Origin: Candidatus Peregrinibacteria bacterium
GTDB lineage: Bacteria; Patescibacteriota; Gracilibacteria; UBA1369; UBA12473
Assembly (NCBI GenBank): GCA_018659585.1
Contig: JABJMC010000017.1
Coordinates: 1-39,518 of the forward strand
DNA: 39,518 nt
Reading direction: 5' to 3'
Positions within the stretch are counted from its first letter, which is position 1, and the number at the start of each line of letters is the position of its first letter. The notes under the pieces are model-generated. The model searched no databases. It worked only from the letters and a program-made list of their open reading frames with translations, and had not been told where the DNA came from. The translations under genes and the position numbers were made by a program. Shown here one piece after another: positions 15,762 to 24,333 of the stretch.

Positions 15762-15790
15762 AATTTAAAGCTGCTTTGTTGTTATGTCAA
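15762..15790 (-). promoter_or_regulatory. sigma70-type promoter of the 15731-12800 operon
   Basis: Minus strand: perfect TTGACA (15790-15785), 17-nt spacer, TAAATT (15767-15762). The -35 box encodes the last Leu-Thr codons of the preceding gene. The leader of about 25 nt reads CCAACCACCCTAACCC before the ATG at 15731. Confidence 0.75.
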
Positions 15791-16894
15791 ATCCTCCCCG
15801 TTTTCCCCACAATGCGGACAATGGTCCAAATCAACGTATTTAAGGTGATCACATTTTTCGCACATGTCTTTGATTTGATGACCGCATTTAGCGCAGTACT
15901 TTTCGCTGAGTTTTAAGCTCAAAGAACAACTTGGGCATTTGTTATCTTTTAAGCAGCGAAGGGCAACTCTTTTGGGGTTGTAGAGATTTTTTTGAATAAA
16001 GAAAACAATTCCTCCAAGAACTACAATCACCAAAGCCACGGCTCCGTAATAAACGATATATTTAAGCGCGGCCACGGCCATTAAAAAGTCAAAAATCGAC
16101 ATGAACCACGCCTTGGGCAAAACATCATAAAGAAAGATCAGCACAATTTCTAAAAACAAAGCGACGGACGCAAAAAATACTGAAGTAATAATAATGGTGT
16201 AAGGGCTGTCTTTGCGTTTGTGTTTTAAATAAAGCCACAAGAAAAGACCAAAAAACGGTAATACAAAAAATAATTTCAAAACAAATGCCTTTAAGCTGTA
16301 CCAAGCTTTTTGAGTTTCGTAATAATCTAGGGCCTCGTCATAGGCGACATCTAGTTCGTCTAATTGTGGTTGAATTTTAGCGATTAGATCGTCGCGGGAT
16401 TCTTCGAGGTTCGCTATTTCGGCTTGAAGGTCGGCCATTGTTTCTTCCAATTCAACGAGCTCTTCTTGCAACTCTTCTTCATCAAAAACTCCTTCTTCTT
16501 CGGCAATTTCTTCTAACAAACTAAGGCCGTAATCTTGAACAAATTCGTCGCGGTCTAGGTCGTCTAAAGTGTTTGTTTTAGATTTAATTGCTTTGTTATA
16601 GTCAATGATCTCTTCGATGGTGGGATCGATTCCTTCGATTAAATCGTCAATACCATAACGAACATCAGTGTCGCTGAAGTAGCAGCGTGATTTATAGGTT
16701 AAATTTGTTAAATTGTCGCCATAATTACTGGCGCAGTAACTGGGATTTTCGGGGTTATTGGGAATATCTTGAATGTCATGAAAAATTGTTTGCCCAATGG
16801 AAACTATGAATATAAAAAGTGCGATTAGAATTAAATATCCAAGTTTGGAAGTTTTCTTTTCGCTGATTTCGGAGTAGGTGTCTTTTAAGGACAT
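15782..16894 (-). CDS. membrane protein with coiled coil and C-terminal double zinc ribbon
   Basis: A 370-aa integral membrane protein. The first transmembrane segment is at about 18-38 (LGYLILIALFIFIVSIG). A long extracytoplasmic, acidic coiled-coil region (about 40-200, EEELQEELVELEETMADL) follows, then three transmembrane segments (about 205-230, 240-265, 275-300). The cytoplasmic tail (about 315-365) has two zinc ribbons: CPSC...CAKC and CEKC...CPHC, with eight cysteines spaced for DZANK-type ribbons. It follows the VIT1-like gene by 11 nt and is probably co-transcribed with it and tRNA-Ser(TGA). No family name can be assigned. The arrangement suggests a membrane protein whose zinc-ribbon tail binds another macromolecule. 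Confidence 0.78.
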   Translation of the reverse strand: MSLKDTYSEISEKKTSKLGYLILIALFIFIVSIGQTIFHDIQDIPNNPENPSYCASNYGDNLTNLTYKSRCYFSDTDVRYGIDDLIEGIDPTIEEIIDYNKAIKSKTNTLDDLDRDEFVQDYGLSLLEEIAEEEGVFDEEELQEELVELEETMADLQAEIANLEESRDDLIAKIQPQLDELDVAYDEALDYYETQKAWYSLKAFVLKLFFVLPFFGLFLWLYLKHKRKDSPYTIIITSVFFASVALFLEIVLIFLYDVLPKAWFMSIFDFLMAVAALKYIVYYGAVALVIVVLGGIVFFIQKNLYNPKRVALRCLKDNKCPSCSLSLKLSEKYCAKCGHQIKDMCEKCDHLKYVDLDHCPHCGENGEDLT

Positions 16895-16905
16895 AGTTTT
16901 TTAAT

Positions 16906-17379
16906 TTAAAAAATATTGGCGATGGCTCCCCCCACTAAATGAGTGGCCACAATTACAACGACCGTAATAAATAAATGCTCAAAAATCACATGGAGCGGTT
17001 TTTCTTTTTGATCGCGGGCAATGGAATAACTAACAGCCGCAATCACCAAAATCCCCCACAAAATACTGACTAAAATTGCGGTATCAAGTGGGAGCAACAG
17101 AACGGGAATAATAAAAATAGAAGCAAAAACAAGCTTGGCGAAAAAAGTGGCAATCGTGGACTCCCAAACTTCACGCGTGGTGTTTTTGCGATCAGATTCC
17201 TCGGAAATGTGCATACCCATGGCATCAGAAAGCGCGTCGGCAATGGCAATGGTTAAAATTCCTCCAATCACTACGGTTTGCGAATGAGTGGTTGCATAAA
17301 GCCCCACCATCAACCCCAGGGTCGTGATGATCCCAGAAGTAAGTCCGAAGCTAAAACCTTTTTTGAGGGAAGTTTTCAT
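16906..17379 (-). CDS. VIT1/CCC1-like metal transporter
   Basis: A membrane protein of 157 aa related to VIT1/CCC1 transporters, which move Fe2+ or Mn2+. It shows the family opening FSFGLTSGIITTLGLMVGL, the motif ADALSDAMGMHISEES, and later segments FAKLVFASIFIIPVLLL, AILVSILWGILVIAAVSYS and HLFITVVVIVATHLVGG, about five transmembrane helices in all. The start is taken as the ATG at 17379 (MKTSLKKGF). An upstream in-frame ATG at 17424 lies inside tRNA-Ser and yields the well-known tRNA read-through string RDRGFESHPLRH. The ATG is only 7 nt after the tRNA CCA end, so tRNA 3' processing would release an mRNA with almost no leader. Confidence 0.82.
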   Translation of the reverse strand: MKTSLKKGFSFGLTSGIITTLGLMVGLYATTHSQTVVIGGILTIAIADALSDAMGMHISEESDRKNTTREVWESTIATFFAKLVFASIFIIPVLLLPLDTAILVSILWGILVIAAVSYSIARDQKEKPLHVIFEHLFITVVVIVATHLVGGAIANIF

Positions 17380-17386
17380 ACAATGA

Positions 17387-17478
<92 letters not shown>

Positions 17479-17523
17479 GCATTGTTGAGGCCGCGATAAA
17501 CGGCCACTAATGATTTTGCGCAA

Positions 17524-17562
17524 CAATATTTGACGCGCGAATCGCATTGTATACGATTTTAG
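17524..17562 (-). promoter_or_regulatory. second copy of the tRNA-Ser upstream element
   Basis: On the minus strand CTAAAATCGTA (17562-17552), CGCG and AAATATTG (17531-17524) occur in the same order as before tRNA-Ser(GCT). Here about 45 nt, including a GGCCG/CGGCC hairpin (17489-17505), separate it from the tRNA. Confidence 0.35.
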
Positions 17563-17583
17563 ACATTTTGGGGAGAATTTTTT

Positions 17584-17613
17584 TTGACAGGAGATTATTC
17601 TATGATGTAGGTT
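17584..17613 (+). promoter_or_regulatory. sigma70-type promoter of the giant modular gene
   Basis: Perfect TTGACA (17584-17589), 18-nt spacer, TAGGTT (17608-17613). Start expected near 17620. The remaining leader is about 24 nt and reads CCCCAACCCACCCTAC, C-rich with no Shine-Dalgarno site. Confidence 0.6.
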
Positions 17614-17643
17614 AGTTATCGAAACCCCAACCCACCCTACAAT

Positions 17644-20600
17644 ATGCCCCCCTCAGAAGAGGGTGCTCCATCTGGCGCACCAGCAGCTAAAATTGCTATT
17701 CCAAAAAATATTCTGGCCGAAGAATTGGCAACAGAGGTTGTTACTAATGTTTCGAGCGATGTTCGAACAGCCGCGTCAGCGGTTGTGCAGGCTTGCCTTA
17801 CAGGAGGGAGCCATGTTCCAATGCGTAGAATTAATTATATTTTAACGCCTTTGACAGGAGAGGAGGAAGAGGTTGATGATTTTTGTGAACGTGTTTTGAA
17901 AGCGATTGAATCTGCGTGGCCTTCATTTTTTCATGTTTCATCCTCAGCTATTTGGATTAATGAGCCTCTGACTTTACCCGTGGAGCAACAAATTGCTGCG
18001 ATTCGTCGGGCTATGGAATTTGTGGATTCCGAGGCTGACCCCGAACAATTTGAAATGTCAGAGATTTCTTCTTTTGGAAAAACTATTCGCTTAAATATAG
18101 AACGGATTATGGGAATGGAAACTGCAAGTTCAGCGCCAAAAACAGAATTAAAAGCTTTAAATTTTCGGACTGATCAACATAACCGAATGGCTGCCCTCTA
18201 TGCCGAACAAGCCGTTCTTCTTGAAGATGAAGCAAAAGCTTTGCGTGATTTTGTACGTCGTCATGCAACTTTAGCCGCTCAATTTAGAGCCGAAGGAATG
18301 CAACTTGAGGATTTTCAAAGAAGAACTCCAGCAGAACCCGTGGTAAAACCAGTTGCAAAGGCCCCTCGAACCCCAGAAACCCAACACAAAATGACTGTTG
18401 GAGCCGATAGATTCAAAGCCGCACACGCTAGATATTTACTTAGAAAAGCTGCCAAATCTCAGCCTTTAGATGCTAAACTTTTACATCGACTTTTTGCGAC
18501 TATCCCAGGCTCCAAAGATGATAAAAAACGTTTTTGCCCTTCCGGGGATTTATTAAGAATTGCAAAAAAACCTAGTGAAAATTTAGGTGATGGGTTGGCT
18601 GCTAGCCGTATTTCACAGAGAATGAGAAAAGGTTTAAAACGTTTGGATGAAGTTTTTTCAGGCGCAATTATTCACGAGTCTAACAGTCGTAAACATCGCA
18701 TTGACCCAGAATGTGTAGATCAATTTTTGGACGTTGATTTGGAGGCTATTGCTGAAGATGCCATGGCCGAGGTCACCCCAGGCCTGCCAATTACGTCTTT
18801 TAAATTTCCTAAATCTTATACTATTTTAGGTCGAAAAATTTCTTTGGAAAAATTCCGTAAAGCCGCGGGGATGAATGATGATGAAGTTGCCACGGAAACG
18901 ACTTCCGGAGGCGACAGCCCAACAGAGCCGGTCGCCGGATCTCCGGCGGCCCCAACTCCTACCCCACAGCCCGAACCTGCGACACCTCCAACGCCCCAAG
19001 CTGCTCCAGCTAAGGCGGCCGAAGTGGTTGGAGATTTTCCTTTAAGGTTAATTTTCCGACGTCTTATGCCAGAATTAAGAGTTGAATTGGCTAGGAAAAT
19101 AGCCATCAAAAAAGTTGGTCCCCGTAGCTTGGTGTATGCGCCGGCCTTAGCTTTCTTTTTAGCGCGGCGTGATAATGAATTGCAAGTACCTTCAAAAGAA
19201 TTTGGACAATTCTTTTTGCAGTCAGGACAAACTTTAGAAAACACCACTACTAGGAGTATGGCTGAACAAAAAAAATATCAGACGAAGCTAGGAATTATGA
19301 AAATTGATCCGAGACTAATAACTCTTGTTGGGGCGCGCACTAAACATGCTACTTACGAGGTAGATGGCGATGTCGCCGAAGAATTATTGAAAATCGTGGA
19401 AGCAGAATTGCGAAAGCTCCCATCGCCGGTAATAATGCCTCAAGATGGCACACCTCCGCCTAGGAATGTTCCGGCAGCTGTGGCTGATGGCGAAGATGGA
19501 GATGATTTAGGTGGTGGGACTCCTCCGGTCGAACCGGCCGCAGAGCCTGCGGCAGCGCCAGCGGCCCCAGCCGAAGGTCATGACAAAATCATCCCTAGAT
19601 TAACTATGGCAGACATCCAATTAGCTTCGGCCGAGGCAATTGTGGCAAAATCTAAAGCTAAAAAACCAACCCCTTACTTTGCCTCAGCAATAGCTTTTAT
19701 TTTAGGGAAAACAAAGCCTGGAGAATTCTTTAAACCTGGCTTGTTAAATGCTGAAGTTTTGGCAATTCCAAACGATGTTGAGAGTCCGCCTCGTAGTGGC
19801 TCAATTGGGTCAAGACGGTCGCGGTGGTTTGAAGAAATGCATAGAGTTTTACCAGGATCACTTATAGATAATGGCGTAGAACGCGGTGGCAAAAGGCACG
19901 CTGTAAATACTGCTCAGCCCGACCTGTTAAGACTAGATGAACCCCTGGAAGGAGTGATGTTAGCAATGCGCAAAATTGATCCTAAACTCGAGATTCCGTT
20001 GGAAGAATGGACCTTACCAAAATCTTTTATAATTTTAGGAAAGAGAGTGACGATAGATAAAGCCAAATTGGCCGAAGTAATTGCGGCGGCACCACCTTTT
20101 GAAGAAGCCCCACCCCCACCTCCACCACCTCCTCCAAAAGGGGCAGAAAGGCCGCTTCCAAAAAATGCTAAATATTCTGGGCCCCACCAAAGACATTTTG
20201 TTGAATTGACTGACGAGGAACAATTAAAACTATGCGCCAAATTTATTAAAGATGTTTGCAAAGCTCCAAACTCTGTTGAGTTAACCCCATTTTTAAAGTT
20301 TATTCTTACGCGACATTCAAGAGATTTACGTGTAGGGATAGATAGAATTTCACCTCTGGTAGTTAAACCCGGAGAAGTTCTACAACCAAATGCTCTAACA
20401 AGCCGCCGAGGTGGAACTGTTAAACACATTCGCAACATTACAAAATGTAATTTAATTGAATTCGTAGCAGCACATAAATGTTATTGCATTGACTCTGAGC
20501 ACATTGAACGACTAGCAAAAATTGTTTTAGAGCCTATTGAAGAAGCGGCAGCAGCAACTGAAGCTGCGGAGGCAGCTAAAGAAGTAGTTGATCCGAATGA

Positions 20601-21957
20601 AGTTTTACAGAAAAAAGCTACGGCCCTTTTAGGAAGCTTAACTAAACCGGAACCAAAAAATGCCATAACTTATAATACAGAAAAAGGCGCTTTACTTGAT
20701 GTTTTAGCAGGAATGGATGAGGAAATTCGTGATGCCTGGGCAAAAGATTGGCAGCTTGATGTAACAGATCCTGCAGACATGATGACGGTTGAAGTGACTC
20801 CAAATAAAGGGGAGAAAATAGAAGTCTACCAAATTAGCTATGACTTAAAAGATCACGAATTAATTTTTATGTTGCGAGACGATGGACCAAGCTTATTGGA
20901 TGAGCCGCAACAGGAGGAACCTAAACCAAAAAAGAAGAAAGCTGCTCCCAAGAAAAAAAAGCCAGCCCCTAAGAAAAAGCCAGCACCAAAAAAACCGGCC
21001 GGAGAAGCCCTACCTCCACCCACAAAGCCTGAAATTGCGTCAGGCTCAACAATTACTTTTAGAATTCCAACAACAGGAATTGATCAAGAAGCACTTAAAG
21101 CTTCTTTTAGAGGAGCTTTTGGGGTGAATGAAACTGTTGAAACTTTGACTGCTTTTGTGTGTTTAGGAATAAATCAAGGTAAATTAGTTCAGCCAGAAAG
21201 ATTTGGATTAAGTGCTGAACCATTCAAAGAATTACACCGCCTTAGGCCAAAAATTGTTCATTTGTGGGATAGTGCCAGGGATGGATTAGGATTTTACGTG
21301 CCAGCGGCTGGTGAAGGCCCACCCCAACCTACTAAAAAATTCGATAATAATGATTTAAAAACTCTAGGATTAAACCGAATTAGACAAGGGGAGGTGCGAC
21401 AGTTAGGATCTTCCCATGGTCATGGACACCTAAATCATGAAGAAATGACTACTATCAGGATTTTATTGCTTTTATGGAAAGACCACGGAACTGATGCTGT
21501 TTTTGATCCCGAAAAATCTCCTGGAACTCTACGTCGAGATTTTATTCGATTCTGTGCTCGTTCTAATTTTAAAGATATCATTCAAAGAACCGAACATGGT
21601 TATCGATTCACTTCTGATCCAAGCGCAAAACTTGCATCTGGCTCTTCTCGGGCTGAGGATGACAAAGAAGCTAAACCACCGGCGGCGGCGCCTCGAGCTG
21701 CGTCCAAAAAACCTAATAATAACTGGGCTCCAACACATCGCTTAAATGGCTTAGGAAAGAAGGAATGTCCTGCGGTAGAAGAGGCTCAATTAAAAATCCT
21801 AAATGGTCCTACAGATCATGAAAAATATGCTGTTCTGGCTGCCGAACATAGAATTGCCGAAAGACCAGATCACCATTTAGTGGAATGGAAAATTGACGGT
21901 CGTAAGGGAGGAGTTATTGTTGTACATACTAACTGGATTGACGGTATCCCGCGGTGA
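17644..21957 (+). CDS. giant protein of tandem winged-helix-like modules with Pro/Ala/Lys linkers
   Basis: Cytoplasmic protein of 1437 aa with no family I can name. It is built from about seven diverged copies of one module: about 38-130, 250-410, 465-592, 646-815, 851-970, 1136-1226 and 1243-1333. Each copy has helices, then an amphipathic helix resembling the recognition helix of OmpR-type domains (RISQRMRKGLKRL, GTLRRDFIRFC). A wing-like hairpin follows (HGYRFTSD, HKCYCIDSE), and often a closing helix. Copies 2 and 4 share the tail PKS[YF][TI]ILG[RK][KR][IV][ST]. Linkers are disordered: Pro/Ala at about 426-462, 597-645, 818-839 (poly-Pro) and 1333-1360. A histone H1-like Lys/Pro/Ala tract is at about 1092-1121. 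A separate small domain lies at about 985-1085, and a unique C-terminal domain at 1360-1437. Multivalent DNA binding or nucleoid organisation is my inference. The gene stands alone behind a strong promoter. Confidence 0.7.
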   Translation: MPPSEEGAPSGAPAAKIAIPKNILAEELATEVVTNVSSDVRTAASAVVQACLTGGSHVPMRRINYILTPLTGEEEEVDDFCERVLKAIESAWPSFFHVSSSAIWINEPLTLPVEQQIAAIRRAMEFVDSEADPEQFEMSEISSFGKTIRLNIERIMGMETASSAPKTELKALNFRTDQHNRMAALYAEQAVLLEDEAKALRDFVRRHATLAAQFRAEGMQLEDFQRRTPAEPVVKPVAKAPRTPETQHKMTVGADRFKAAHARYLLRKAAKSQPLDAKLLHRLFATIPGSKDDKKRFCPSGDLLRIAKKPSENLGDGLAASRISQRMRKGLKRLDEVFSGAIIHESNSRKHRIDPECVDQFLDVDLEAIAEDAMAEVTPGLPITSFKFPKSYTILGRKISLEKFRKAAGMNDDEVATETTSGGDSPTEPVAGSPAAPTPTPQPEPATPPTPQAAPAKAAEVVGDFPLRLIFRRLMPELRVELARKIAIKKVGPRSLVYAPALAFFLARRDNELQVPSKEFGQFFLQSGQTLENTTTRSMAEQKKYQTKLGIMKIDPRLITLVGARTKHATYEVDGDVAEELLKIVEAELRKLPSPVIMPQDGTPPPRNVPAAVADGEDGDDLGGGTPPVEPAAEPAAAPAAPAEGHDKIIPRLTMADIQLASAEAIVAKSKAKKPTPYFASAIAFILGKTKPGEFFKPGLLNAEVLAIPNDVESPPRSGSIGSRRSRWFEEMHRVLPGSLIDNGVERGGKRHAVNTAQPDLLRLDEPLEGVMLAMRKIDPKLEIPLEEWTLPKSFIILGKRVTIDKAKLAEVIAAAPPFEEAPPPPPPPPPKGAERPLPKNAKYSGPHQRHFVELTDEEQLKLCAKFIKDVCKAPNSVELTPFLKFILTRHSRDLRVGIDRISPLVVKPGEVLQPNALTSRRGGTVKHIRNITKCNLIEFVAAHKCYCIDSEHIERLAKIVLEPIEEAAAATEAAEAAKEVVDPNEVLQKKATALLGSLTKPEPKNAITYNTEKGALLDVLAGMDEEIRDAWAKDWQLDVTDPADMMTVEVTPNKGEKIEVYQISYDLKDHELIFMLRDDGPSLLDEPQQEEPKPKKKKAAPKKKKPAPKKKPAPKKPAGEALPPPTKPEIASGSTITFRIPTTGIDQEALKASFRGAFGVNETVETLTAFVCLGINQGKLVQPERFGLSAEPFKELHRLRPKIVHLWDSARDGLGFYVPAAGEGPPQPTKKFDNNDLKTLGLNRIRQGEVRQLGSSHGHGHLNHEEMTTIRILLLLWKDHGTDAVFDPEKSPGTLRRDFIRFCARSNFKDIIQRTEHGYRFTSDPSAKLASGSSRAEDDKEAKPPAAAPRAASKKPNNNWAPTHRLNGLGKKECPAVEEAQLKILNGPTDHEKYAVLAAEHRIAERPDHHLVEWKIDGRKGGVIVVHTNWIDGIPR

Positions 21958-21969
21958 AGTTCGTAATTC

Positions 21970-21978
21970 TGCTATAAT
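21970..21978 (+). promoter_or_regulatory. extended -10 promoter giving a leaderless endonuclease Q-like mRNA
   Basis: TGC followed by a perfect TATAAT (21973-21978). Exactly 6 nt separate it from the ATG at 21985, so transcription should start at the A of the start codon. No -35 box is evident, which is usual for extended -10 promoters. Confidence 0.75.
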
Positions 21979-21984
21979 CCAGAT

Positions 21985-23268
21985 ATGAGTTTAATTACGG
22001 ATTTGCATATTCATTCACGGTTTTCTCGGGCGTGTAGTCGGAGTTTGGACCTGCCACACATTGAGGCGTGGTGTCAGCTAAAAGGAATTGATTTGGTGTC
22101 GACTTCGGATTTTACGCACCCCACGTGGTTTAAGGAATTGAACGAGCAGCTAGAGGAGGTGGATACTGGGGTTTATCGGGTTCGCGAGGAGTTTAGGGAT
22201 CAGGCGTCGGATGTAATTGTGCCGCCAAGTTGTCAGCGTGATGTGCGATTTTTGTGTTCTACTGAAATTAGTTTGATTTACAAACGGCATGATCGGGTGA
22301 GGAAGGTGCATTTGATTGTGTTGGCGCCGGACTTGGAGACTGTGGCCAAGATAAATATTGAGCTGGATAAACGGGGAAATGTGAAGTCTGATGGACGGCC
22401 GATTTTGGGACTGGATAGTGAGGAGTTGTTAAAAATCTTGCTAGATATTTCGCCGGATATCCAGCTGATCCCGGCGCATATTTGGACGCCGTGGTTTGCA
22501 ATTTTTGGGTCGCAATCTGGGTTTGATTCGGTAGAGGAATGTTTTGGGGATTTAAGTGATCATATTTGTGCGTTGGAGACTGGGTTGTCGTCAGATCCGC
22601 TGATGAATTGGCGATTATCAGATTTGGATAAGTATGTTTTGGTGTCGAGTTCGGATGCGCATTCGCTAGGGAAGTTGGGGCGCGAAGCCACGGTATTTGA
22701 TACGGAGTGCACGTACCCGGCCGTACTGGATGCTTTGCGGAATGATCATTCTAAAGTAGCGGGGACTATTGAATTTTTTCCGGAAGAAGGGAAATATCAT
22801 GCGGACGGCCTTCGCGCTGAAAAATTACGTTTGGAGCCTGATGAGACGCTGGCGTGTGATGGAATTTCACCAAAAACTGGTAAGAAAATTACGGTGGGAG
22901 TTTTACATCGTGTGAATAAGTTGGCAGATCGGAAAATGGGTACTCGACCGGACACGGCGCGTGATTTTTGGCATATTATTCCGCTAATTGAAATTGTGTC
23001 AGAAATTGTAGGAATGGGAGTAGCCAGTAAGCGCGTACAAAGCCGTTATTTTTCTTTGCTCGAAAAACTGGGGTCTGAATTTTATATTTTAAAAGACGCC
23101 CCAATTGCTGATATTTCGGCGGCTGATGAATTAGTAGGAGAAGCGATCCGTCGCATGCGCGAAAGTAAGGTTATTATTCAACCAGGTTATGATGGTGAAT
23201 TTGGCGTTATTAAATTGTTTTTTCCCGAAGAATTAAAAAATTATGGAGGACAGGGGGCGCTGTTTTAA
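21985..23268 (+). CDS. endonuclease Q-like PHP-domain protein
   Basis: A 427-aa PHP-domain nuclease of the TIGR00375/EndoQ group. The group cuts DNA 5' of deaminated bases (uracil, hypoxanthine) or abasic sites in Thermococcales and some bacteria. The PHP motifs open the protein: TDLHIHSRFSRACS and LVSTSDFTHPTWF. Further ligands are IPAHIWTPWF and SSSDAHSLG. The central signature TVGVLHRVNKLADR is typical of the family. The zinc knuckle normally just before it (a CPxCG motif) reads SPKTG here, with only a single Cys seven residues or so upstream, so this site appears degenerate. The C-terminal tail (GYDGEFGVIKLFF) resembles UvrD/EndoQ tails. Transcription is probably leaderless. The 3' end faces the Fic gene with a 5-nt gap. 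Confidence 0.88.
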   Translation: MSLITDLHIHSRFSRACSRSLDLPHIEAWCQLKGIDLVSTSDFTHPTWFKELNEQLEEVDTGVYRVREEFRDQASDVIVPPSCQRDVRFLCSTEISLIYKRHDRVRKVHLIVLAPDLETVAKINIELDKRGNVKSDGRPILGLDSEELLKILLDISPDIQLIPAHIWTPWFAIFGSQSGFDSVEECFGDLSDHICALETGLSSDPLMNWRLSDLDKYVLVSSSDAHSLGKLGREATVFDTECTYPAVLDALRNDHSKVAGTIEFFPEEGKYHADGLRAEKLRLEPDETLACDGISPKTGKKITVGVLHRVNKLADRKMGTRPDTARDFWHIIPLIEIVSEIVGMGVASKRVQSRYFSLLEKLGSEFYILKDAPIADISAADELVGEAIRRMRESKVIIQPGYDGEFGVIKLFFPEELKNYGGQGALF

Positions 23269-23273
23269 AAATT

Positions 23274-24329
23274 CTAGAAATAATTTTCAACTACAAATTT
23301 GTACTGATTCAAAAATAATTTCTTGAAATACGAAATATTATTTTGCTCATAAAATAAAAGTACTGCTTTTTTATATTCGAGCTCATCAATACTTCTATAA
23401 GACAAAGGACAACAATCGTGCGCCAAAAGAATAGCGTTACCCATGAGACGACTGGTTCGTTTATTTCCATCTATAAAAGGCTGAATATAAGCAATTAAAA
23501 GCATCAGCATAATTGCTTTGGTAAAAGGATTTTTTTCTTTATTTACCAAAACCGCGGTCGCCTCTAAAGCCTCATTAATCTGAAATTTATTATCAAGCGG
23601 CGTATAGGCTGTTCCTGTAATTCGAACCAGTATTTTCCTTACATTTTTTGAAATATTCAAATCGCCCACTAACAATGAATGAACTTCAACAATCTTTTTT
23701 AAAGAAATCTCTTTAAATTCCGTTAAATTGTTTCTTAAATAGTCTAGTGTTTTTTTATGATTCAAAATCATAATCGCCTCCTCTTTGGAATGATTTTTGG
23801 CTTCGTGATTTTCCTTTATTAATTGTTCGGTCTCCAGCAAAGAATAAGTATTCCCCTCAATTTTCGAAGACTTCCAACTTAGCTCAATTGTTAAACGTTC
23901 AAATTCTTTTTTTATTATTTCTGGTGGGAGTTTTTTGATTTTTGATTGATAAGAACGGTTTAAATTATTCAAAAACACCTTTTCTTCATTAGTTAGAATC
24001 CCCCTTAATTCATCAAAAACATTAAAATTAAAGCTTTTTTTAATCTCACGTTTATCAGGTTCAATTTTAAAATACTCTTCAACATCAATTTCCTTGCTAA
24101 CCAGTGATTGCGGCGAAAGTTCATAAACCAGTGCTCGCCCAGCTCCCTTCATCACCAATAACTCTAAATCAACCAATTTTCTTAAATCACGGTTGATAGT
24201 AATTTTTGCAGAGGTATTTTCGATTCTTTGGAAAAATTCAAAAATTCGAGATACCGAAGAGGTACCATTTTGGGCAACAAAATCGAGAATTTGATCCTGG
24301 CGTTTATTTAATCTTATATCTTTAAACAT
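23274..24329 (-). CDS. Fic-family protein with N-terminal winged helix and variant catalytic motif
   Basis: A 351-aa protein. A DNA-binding winged helix at residues 5-72 (KRQDQILDFVAQNG, ITINRDLRKLVDLELLV) precedes a Fic domain (about 140-345). The autoinhibitory helix motif [ST]xxxE[GN] is present as S154-SKI-E158-GN, so this is the class with an N-terminal inhibitory helix. The catalytic motif, normally HPFxxGN[GK]R, reads Q283-PFIDGNKRTSR. Glutamine replaces the histidine that activates the target hydroxyl, so classical AMP transfer may be lost or altered. The promoter holds a palindrome and direct repeats that look like a binding site for the protein itself. It could be a self-regulated AMPylator, a degenerate copy or a pure regulator. 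Confidence 0.88.
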   Translation of the reverse strand: MFKDIRLNKRQDQILDFVAQNGTSSVSRIFEFFQRIENTSAKITINRDLRKLVDLELLVMKGAGRALVYELSPQSLVSKEIDVEEYFKIEPDKREIKKSFNFNVFDELRGILTNEEKVFLNNLNRSYQSKIKKLPPEIIKKEFERLTIELSWKSSKIEGNTYSLLETEQLIKENHEAKNHSKEEAIMILNHKKTLDYLRNNLTEFKEISLKKIVEVHSLLVGDLNISKNVRKILVRITGTAYTPLDNKFQINEALEATAVLVNKEKNPFTKAIMLMLLIAYIQPFIDGNKRTSRLMGNAILLAHDCCPLSYRSIDELEYKKAVLLFYEQNNISYFKKLFLNQYKFVVENYF

Positions 24330-24333
24330 AAAA

